DNA from: Ruminococcaceae bacterium BL-4
GTDB lineage: Bacteria; Bacillota; Clostridia; Oscillospirales; Acutalibacteraceae
NCBI GenBank assembly: GCA_902809935.1
Contig: LR778134.1
Location: 930,001-994,000, forward strand
Direction of reading: 5' to 3'
DNA: 64,000 nt
Below the pieces are notes generated by a model. It did no database searches. It saw only the letters and a program-made list of their open reading frames with translations, and had not been told where the DNA came from. Below, one piece after another: positions 59,914 to 64,000 of this stretch. Position 1 is the stretch's first letter, and each line of letters opens with the position of its first letter. The translations under genes and the position numbers were made by a program.

Positions 59914-60786
59914 TTATTCTTTTGTGGTTGCGAGAAAGAACAATGCGACGAATCCGGCGCCGGTATGACAGCCGATAACAGGCCCCAAGTTGTTGATTAC
60001 AACGCGAGAGGTACCGAAGGTCGATTTTACTTTATCCGCAACATATTCCGCATCTTTTAAGGAATCGCCGTGTCCTACAAAGACGATTTGATCTTTTGGG
60101 TTTACTGCAGTTTGCTGCATATGGCGAATCAACGCATCCAGACTTTGCCGACGGCCGCGGACTTTTTCCTTGACGGTAAGATGGCCTTCTGTGTCCACAT
60201 TCATGACAGGCTTAATCGAGAGCATGGTGCCTACCAAAGCGGAAGTTGCGCTGATTCGGCCGCCGCGTTTTAGATGGTTTAAATCATCTACGGTGAACCA
60301 GTGTGCTAAGTGGTCTCGGTTTGCGAGGACCCAGTCACGCACTTCTTCAAGACTTTTTCCTTTTTTCATTTCGAGCCCGGCAAGATAGACTAAGAGTCCT
60401 TCTCCTACGCAGGCAGCCTTTGTATCTATGACTTCGATTTTACGGTCAGGATATTCTTGGGAAAGATCCTGCGCAACAATTCTGGCAGTGTTGTAGGTGC
60501 CGGAAAGTCCGCTCGAAAAGCAGAGATAAAGAATATCTTTTCCCTCTTTGAGATAAGAGGTAAAAACTTTATGAAAGGTATCCGGATTAATCTGATTTGT
60601 ACTGCAAGAAGAACCAGCGCGCAGGGCATCGTAAAAATCATGCGGGCTTTGTTCTCGATAATCCGGATAATTATGATAAGTTTTCCCATCCATTGTATAT
60701 TCCATTGGAATAACGTAAACACCGATTTCTTCGATCAGATCCACATTCATATCTGAAGTGGAATCGGTGATTAATTGATAATTCAT
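59914..60786 (-). CDS. DegV family fatty-acid-binding protein
   Basis: 290 residues. Canonical DegV: YQLITDSTSDMNVDLIEEIGVYVIPMEYTMDGKTY at the N-terminus, CSTNQINPDTF near 66-76, ILYLCFSSGLSGTYNTARIVAQDLSQEYPDRKIEVIDTKAACVGEGLLVYLA near 90-141, then LNHLKRGGRISATSALVGTMLSIKPVM, and a C-terminal GPVIGCHTGAGFVALFF. DegV (FakB-like) proteins bind fatty acids and present them to the FakA kinase. ATG at 60786 follows CAGGAGG; an in-frame extension to 60804 does not. Two tandem copies. Confidence 0.92.
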   Translation of the reverse strand: MNYQLITDSTSDMNVDLIEEIGVYVIPMEYTMDGKTYHNYPDYREQSPHDFYDALRAGSSCSTNQINPDTFHKVFTSYLKEGKDILYLCFSSGLSGTYNTARIVAQDLSQEYPDRKIEVIDTKAACVGEGLLVYLAGLEMKKGKSLEEVRDWVLANRDHLAHWFTVDDLNHLKRGGRISATSALVGTMLSIKPVMNVDTEGHLTVKEKVRGRRQSLDALIRHMQQTAVNPKDQIVFVGHGDSLKDAEYVADKVKSTFGTSRVVINNLGPVIGCHTGAGFVALFFLATTKE

Positions 60787-60889
60787 CAAAACTCCTCCTG
60801 TCAAAGATCCGAAATGGATTTTTCTCTCATTTTATTATATCGAATTATAAAAAATTCTGCAAGGGATTCCTTGGAAAAGTATAAAAATC

Positions 60890-60937
60890 AAAAAAGAAAA
60901 GGCTTCTTTTCGGAAAGATCCAAAAAGAAGCCTTTAG
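60890..60937 (-). terminator. Terminator of the 6S-like RNA
   Basis: On the minus strand AAAGGCTTCTTTT/AAAAGAAGCCTTT (loop GGATCTTTCCG), followed by TCTTTTTT. Confidence 0.85.
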
Positions 60938-60943
60938 TTTTTA

Positions 60944-61136
60944 AAATAGCCCGCCTGGCCGTAAGTGTGCTGAAACGACCTGCCTACTAATGACAGGTGG
61001 GTGCCCGCCCAGCAGCCTCTGGCTCCCTTCTTCCGGCCAAAGCCGGGAGGTCTGCACTCAACTGTTGGAGCTGGACTCCCGATTAAAAATTGTAGGGTCA
61101 TTTAATGCACAAGGTCCGCGCACCAGGCAGGGAGAT
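60944..61136 (-). ncRNA. ssrS: Probable 6S RNA
   Basis: About 190 nt on the minus strand between the DUF1292 stop and a strong terminator, with no reading frame. The ends pair as a closing stem (CCCTGCCTGG with CCAGGCGGG), followed by a partly unpaired central region, and the middle folds into a long irregular hairpin (GGGAG...CTCCC, CCGGCTTTGGCCGG tip). The 3' arm holds a small hairpin ACCTG/CAGGT. This is the architecture of Firmicute 6S RNA, which binds RNA polymerase. Assigned by shape and context rather than alignment. Confidence 0.6.
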
Positions 61137-61139
61137 TTT

Positions 61140-61454
61140 TTATTCTTCCGTATGGTCCTCTTCATCGTCATCATCGTAAAGTTCAGCAAAATGAGCTTCA
61201 AACTGAGAAGCAAGCCGATCAAGCAAATTCTGATCTTCTATTTCTGCCAGCTCTTCTTCACCGTTGTTATCGATAGACTGGAAGATATAATAGGTTCCTT
61301 CTGCGTCTAACTTCTGCTGTGGATCCTCAAAGGTGGGCAGCAGTGCATAAAAGGTTCCGTCATCATTGTCGATAACATCCAGTACCTCAAACTCATGCTC
61401 TTTGCCTTCATCATCTACTAAGGTTAGCAGATCAGGGCCGTACTCATCATTCAT
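61140..61454 (-). CDS. DUF1292 (YrzB-like) acidic protein
   Basis: 104 residues, very acidic. DUF1292 signature: LLTLVDDEGKEHEFEVLDVIDNDDGTFYALLPTF near 9-43 and GTYYIFQSIDNNGEEELAEIEDQNLLDRLASQFEAHF. Function unknown; in Bacillus the homologue yrzB belongs to the yrrK/yrzL group. The C-terminus is an Asp/Glu stretch. ATG at 61454 with GGAGG upstream. The probable 6S RNA follows directly. Confidence 0.9.
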   Translation of the reverse strand: MNDEYGPDLLTLVDDEGKEHEFEVLDVIDNDDGTFYALLPTFEDPQQKLDAEGTYYIFQSIDNNGEEELAEIEDQNLLDRLASQFEAHFAELYDDDDEEDHTEE

Positions 61455-61650
61455 GTGTAAATCCTCCGCAGCGGAAAAATTTAGCGCCGCTTTTTCTTAA
61501 ATAATTATTTGATCCTTGTTTATTGTACACAGCCAAAATCGAGAAGTCAAGACGAAAAGCGTTCTTTCCAGAAAAAAGCAACACAAATCTAAATCTTTAT
61601 GGAAATGGACAAATCTATATAAAATTTTTTAAAAATTTTAAAAAATAGTA

Positions 61651-61679
61651 TTGACATTCCACACTTTATTGCATATAAT
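61651..61679 (+). promoter_or_regulatory. Full-consensus promoter in the 61.5-62.6 kb gene-poor region
   Basis: TTGACA at 61651-61656, 17-base spacer, TATAAT at 61674-61679, preceded by an A/T-rich UP-like tract. It is the only perfect consensus promoter I noticed in the window, and no credible gene follows for 900 bases. Confidence 0.85.
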
Positions 61680-61686
61680 GAAATCA

Positions 61687-62250
61687 GAAAAAGAGATAAA
61701 GTTCAGGATAGAATCCAGCGGAATCCAAGAATAGTGGATCTACAAAAATGGATTCATCAAGACGAAACCGTGAAGAAGGATCGTTCTGGATTGCTCTTTT
61801 TAAGAATTCGGCAACCTGCCGAAAATTGATTTTAGATTTAGAAAGGGGTGAGCCCAATGGGCACAGAGCCAATCGGACAGTCTCAGGCAGGAAAGTCTGT
61901 TGGGCCGACCTGCTGAGATATTCCAATTTGTAAGAAAGCTTCTCTTTATTTGCTTTCAAACTTAACGACAGAAATCGAGCGAGACCGTAGAAACCGGAAA
62001 GCGCGAAAAGTAGGCGTTAAGTTTCTATTTTAAGAAGTCTTTCTACAAATCAAGGGGAGAAAAAGTTCAGTTTTACTTTCCACTATTTTATGACAGAAGG
62101 GAATGAGTCCAAAAGCAAGGTTATTGACGACTCGAAATCCAAAGTCAAGAAAGGAAAAGAAAAACGAGATACTTGATCCTTTTTTCGTCTAATGTGATCT
62201 AACGCTTGTCCATTCATAGTTTTTGCCTTTCTGATAAAAGGCGGTTTTTA
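61687..62250 (+). ncRNA. Candidate large structured non-coding RNA of unknown class
   Basis: Transcript expected from the promoter at 61651-61679. Nested complementary segments are seen by eye. These are GAATCC/GGATTC (about 61706 and 61750), TCGGCA/TGCCGA (about 61806-61821), GCCC-3-GGGC (about 61853), and CTCAGGCAGG/CCTGCTGAG (about 61880-61917). A long-range helix ATTTGT-AGAAAG-CTT with AAG-CTTTCT-ACAAAT (61926-61941 and 62034-62050) encloses CTTAACG/CGTTAAG (about 61970 and 62014). Purine-rich GAAA loops lie inside. Possible 3' ends are a GCCTTT/AAAGGC hairpin with T5 (62225-62249) or the strong terminator at 62390. Not tmRNA, RNase P, SRP or T-box. Confidence 0.6.
61857..61916 (+). CDS. 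Possible 19-residue peptide inside the structured RNA
   Basis: ATG at 61857 with AAAGGGG 8 bases upstream encodes MGTEPIGQSQAGKSVGPTC and stops at TGA. The stop lies in the 3' arm of the CTCAGGCAGG/CCTGCTGAG helix. It may be chance, since it is short and the region folds, but the ribosome site spacing is good. Confidence 0.2.
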   Translation: MGTEPIGQSQAGKSVGPTC

Positions 62251-62389
62251 AAACCAACATAAGAAGAATTGGAGACTTGCGAGTAGTTGAAAACACAAAA
62301 ATTGAACGCCAATAAAATTTGGAAATTAGCCAATATATCATTTCGTTTTGAGTTTGATTAGTTTCAAATAAATTTATAAGACTTTGTGT

Positions 62390-62430
62390 CGGTGCCGTAA
62401 AAGTATTTTTTACGGCACCGATTTTTTTAT
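62390..62430 (+). terminator. Strong terminator before trxB
   Basis: CGGTGCCGTAAA/TTTACGGCACCG perfect stem with T7 tail. 62250-62389 is AT-rich with no gene. Confidence 0.85.
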
Positions 62431-62497
62431 ACGTGCATTTTTTGCCGAAAATTCTAAGGATCAATTTGTGAATTTTTTTAGAAAAGCTATTTTATGG

Positions 62498-62525
62498 TTG
62501 ATTTTGGGCTTTTTTTGGATATGAT
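62498..62525 (+). promoter_or_regulatory. Promoter of trxB
   Basis: TTGATT, 16-base spacer, TATGAT. Confidence 0.55.
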
Positions 62526-62585
62526 AGAAGTTATATAGAATTATTTATTGATCATAAATAAAGATTTTTAGTGGAGGAAATTAAA

Positions 62586-63509
62586 ATGCTTTATGATGTT
62601 TTGGTACTAGGAGGAGGCCCTGCCGGCTATACGGCGGCACTTTATTGTGCACGTGCGGCTTTAAAAACGGCTGTTGTCGAACGTCTTTCAGCAGGTGGAC
62701 AGATCGCAACAACGGAGCAAGTTGATAATTATCCAGGTTTCCCGGAAGGAATCGGTGGATTCGATTTGGCAGTGAATATGCAGCAGCAGGCGGAGCGCTT
62801 TGGAGCAGAGACACTTTTGGAAGAGGTGACGCAGGTTTCTTTGAGCGGATCGGTTAAAAAACTGATGACTGCTAGCGGAAAAACATTGGAATCGAAAGTT
62901 GTGATTTTGGCGACGGGAGCTTCTCCCCGTTCCCTTGGACTGCCGAATGAGGATTCTCTGCGTGGCAAGGGCGTTTCGTATTGTGCTACCTGTGACGGAA
63001 TGTTTTATCGTGGAAAAGAAGTCGTAGTAGTCGGAGGCGGAGATACGGCTGCCGCGGATACTTTATATTTGACTAAAATCTGCAAAAAAGTGACAATGAT
63101 TCATCGGCGTGATTCTCTGCGTGCCGGAAAATTTTATTGGGAATCTTTAAAAAAAGCAGAAAATTTAGAATTTTGCTGGAATAGTATCGTGGAAAAAATA
63201 GAAGGAAGTCCAGTGAGTAGTGTTGTGGTGAAGAATAAAAACACCGGAGAAGAAAAGCAAATTGCCTGCAGCGGCGTGTTTATCGCGGTAGGAAATCTGC
63301 CGAATACCGGCCTTTTTGAAAATGAGTGCGAATTGGCCGAGGGAAAATATCTCGCTGCAGGAGAGGATACAAAAACAAATTTACCTGGTGTCTTTGCAGC
63401 AGGTGATTTGCGCAAAAAACCGCTGCGTCAAGTGGTCACGGCTGTTTCAGATGGTGCAGTTGCTGCACACATGGCAGAAGAATATCTTACTCAGTTGCAG
63501 GGACTTTGA
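62586..63509 (+). CDS. trxB: Thioredoxin reductase
   Basis: 307 residues. FAD fold YDVLVLGGGPAGYTAALYCARAAL at the N-terminus, GGQIATTEQVDNYPGFP near 37-53, the redox-active CATCDG pair (Cys132/Cys135), a second nucleotide fold EVVVVGGGDTAAADTLYL near 147-164, HRRDSLRAG near 173-181, and the C-terminal GVFAAGDLRKKPLRQVVTAVSDGAVAAHMA flavin motif. The HRR residues favour NADPH, as in classical TrxB. ATG at 62586 follows GTGGAGG; the frame upstream contains that site. No thioredoxin gene is adjacent. Confidence 0.95.
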   Translation: MLYDVLVLGGGPAGYTAALYCARAALKTAVVERLSAGGQIATTEQVDNYPGFPEGIGGFDLAVNMQQQAERFGAETLLEEVTQVSLSGSVKKLMTASGKTLESKVVILATGASPRSLGLPNEDSLRGKGVSYCATCDGMFYRGKEVVVVGGGDTAAADTLYLTKICKKVTMIHRRDSLRAGKFYWESLKKAENLEFCWNSIVEKIEGSPVSSVVVKNKNTGEEKQIACSGVFIAVGNLPNTGLFENECELAEGKYLAAGEDTKTNLPGVFAAGDLRKKPLRQVVTAVSDGAVAAHMAEEYLTQLQGL

Positions 63510-63526
63510 AAATTGTGAAAACTGTC

Positions 63527-63555
63527 TTGCGAGAAAAGCTGGAATCTGTTACAAT
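63527..63555 (+). promoter_or_regulatory. Promoter of the malic enzyme gene
   Basis: TTGCGA, 17-base spacer, TACAAT. Confidence 0.6.
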
Positions 63556-63605
63556 TAACAACGATTTAGAGTTTATTTATTTAAAATAGGGGAGGCTTTT
63601 CTCAG

Positions 63606-64000
63606 ATGGATGTGAAGCAGGAAGCCATGCGTATGCATGAAGAATGGCGGGGAAAGATCGAGATCTGTTCCCGCGTGGAAGTAAAAGACGGCAAAGCATT
63701 ATCCCTTGCTTATACGCCGGGAGTAGCAGAACCTTGTCTTGCCATTCAAAAAGATCCGGAAAAAAGTTTTTCCCTTACAAGACGGTGGAATATGGTCGCC
63801 GTTGTTACAGATGGGTCCGCAATTTTAGGCCTTGGAAATATAGGACCAGAAGCCGGTATGCCTGTTATGGAGGGCAAATGCGTTCTTTTTAAGGAATTTG
63901 CAGGAGTAGACGCTTTCCCTTTATGTATTAAAACGCAGGATGTGGACGAGCTGGTTCGTACGATTTATTTGCTTTCCGGTTCTTTTGGAGGAATCAATCT
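63606..64000 (+). CDS. Malic enzyme (malate dehydrogenase, oxaloacetate-decarboxylating), N-terminal part
   Basis: Open at the right edge; 131 residues visible. Interconverts malate and pyruvate with CO2 and NAD(P)H. N-terminal malic domain: AMRMHEEWRGKIEICSRVEVKDGKALSLAYTPGVAEPCLAI, then the segment VAVVTDGSAILGLGNIGPEAGMPVMEGKCVLFKEFAGVDAFPLCIKT, whose TDGSAILGLG and GMPVMEGK motifs are diagnostic. GGGGAGGC precedes the ATG at 63606. The cofactor-binding domain lies beyond the window. Confidence 0.93.
   Translation, partial: MDVKQEAMRMHEEWRGKIEICSRVEVKDGKALSLAYTPGVAEPCLAIQKDPEKSFSLTRRWNMVAVVTDGSAILGLGNIGPEAGMPVMEGKCVLFKEFAGVDAFPLCIKTQDVDELVRTIYLLSGSFGGIN

Noticed and set aside
61684-61959. 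91-residue minus-strand frame in the gene-poor region
   Set aside because: Antisense to the RNA candidate, no ribosome site, and it runs through the promoter-proximal helices.
62189-62464. 91-residue minus-strand frame before trxB
   Set aside because: Contains the strong terminator hairpin at 62390-62430 and has biased, low-complexity composition.

Overview
The window reads as chromosomal DNA of a strictly anaerobic, low-to-mid GC Clostridia member, most like the Ruminococcaceae/Oscillospiraceae. Grounds: two T-box leaders, a type III glutamine synthetase, a class III fructose-bisphosphatase, a rubredoxin plus flavodiiron protein pair, BFD-type iron-sulfur flavoenzymes, a type A RNase P RNA and small clostridial families (DUF6514, DUF5662, DUF1292). 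I saw no phage, insertion sequence or CRISPR array.

Layout. 0-1 kb: tail of a UPF0340 gene and an Rrf2 regulator. 1-5 kb (minus): T-box-controlled ilvB-ilvN-ilvA. 5-7 kb: a second, divergent T-box before a CstA-type transporter. 7-9 kb (minus): a membrane-anchored cohesin-like protein and a CrtO-like acyltransferase. 9-16 kb: glutamine synthetase III, an AraC regulator, a sodium:solute symporter and a gamma-glutamyltransferase. 16-23 kb: DeoR regulator, glycerol-kinase-like gene, GlpA/GlpB-like flavoproteins, DUF1667 protein and an EutH permease. 23-28.6 kb: GntR regulator, GltS-like symporter and a four-part FAD/Fe-S amino-acid (proline/opine/sarcosine-type) dehydrogenase. 28.7-36.9 kb: RNase P RNA, nicotinate phosphoribosyltransferase, XRE regulator, rubredoxin/flavodiiron protein, P-type ATPase, flippase-like membrane protein. 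37-44.4 kb: initiator tRNA, peptide deformylase, HxlR regulator with a PNPOx-fold protein, TIM-barrel protein, dicarboxylate/amino-acid symporter, M29/NicX-like enzyme and LysR regulator. 44.5-55.7 kb: a complete hydroxyglutarate pathway for glutamate fermentation (gcdD-gcdC-gcdB-gctA-gctB-gcdA, then gltS-hgdC-hgdA-hgdB). 55.9-64 kb: IclR regulator, Fbp, tandem DegV proteins, a probable 6S RNA behind DUF1292, a 1.1 kb non-coding stretch holding a strongly promoted structured RNA candidate, thioredoxin reductase and the start of a malic enzyme.

Theme. Glutamate links much of the window: it could be imported (two GltS-like symporters, one dicarboxylate/amino-acid symporter), released from gamma-glutamyl compounds by a GGT without a signal peptide, possibly produced by the amino-acid dehydrogenase complex, assimilated by GSIII, and fermented through 2-hydroxyglutaryl-CoA and glutaconyl-CoA to crotonyl-CoA with sodium pumping. 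The first enzymes (glutamate dehydrogenase, 2-hydroxyglutarate dehydrogenase) are not in the window. The least explained items are the RNA candidate at 61.69-62.25 kb, the kinase/EutH operon whose glycerol-kinase homologue lacks the glycerol-binding arginine, and the long leader before the gcd operon.
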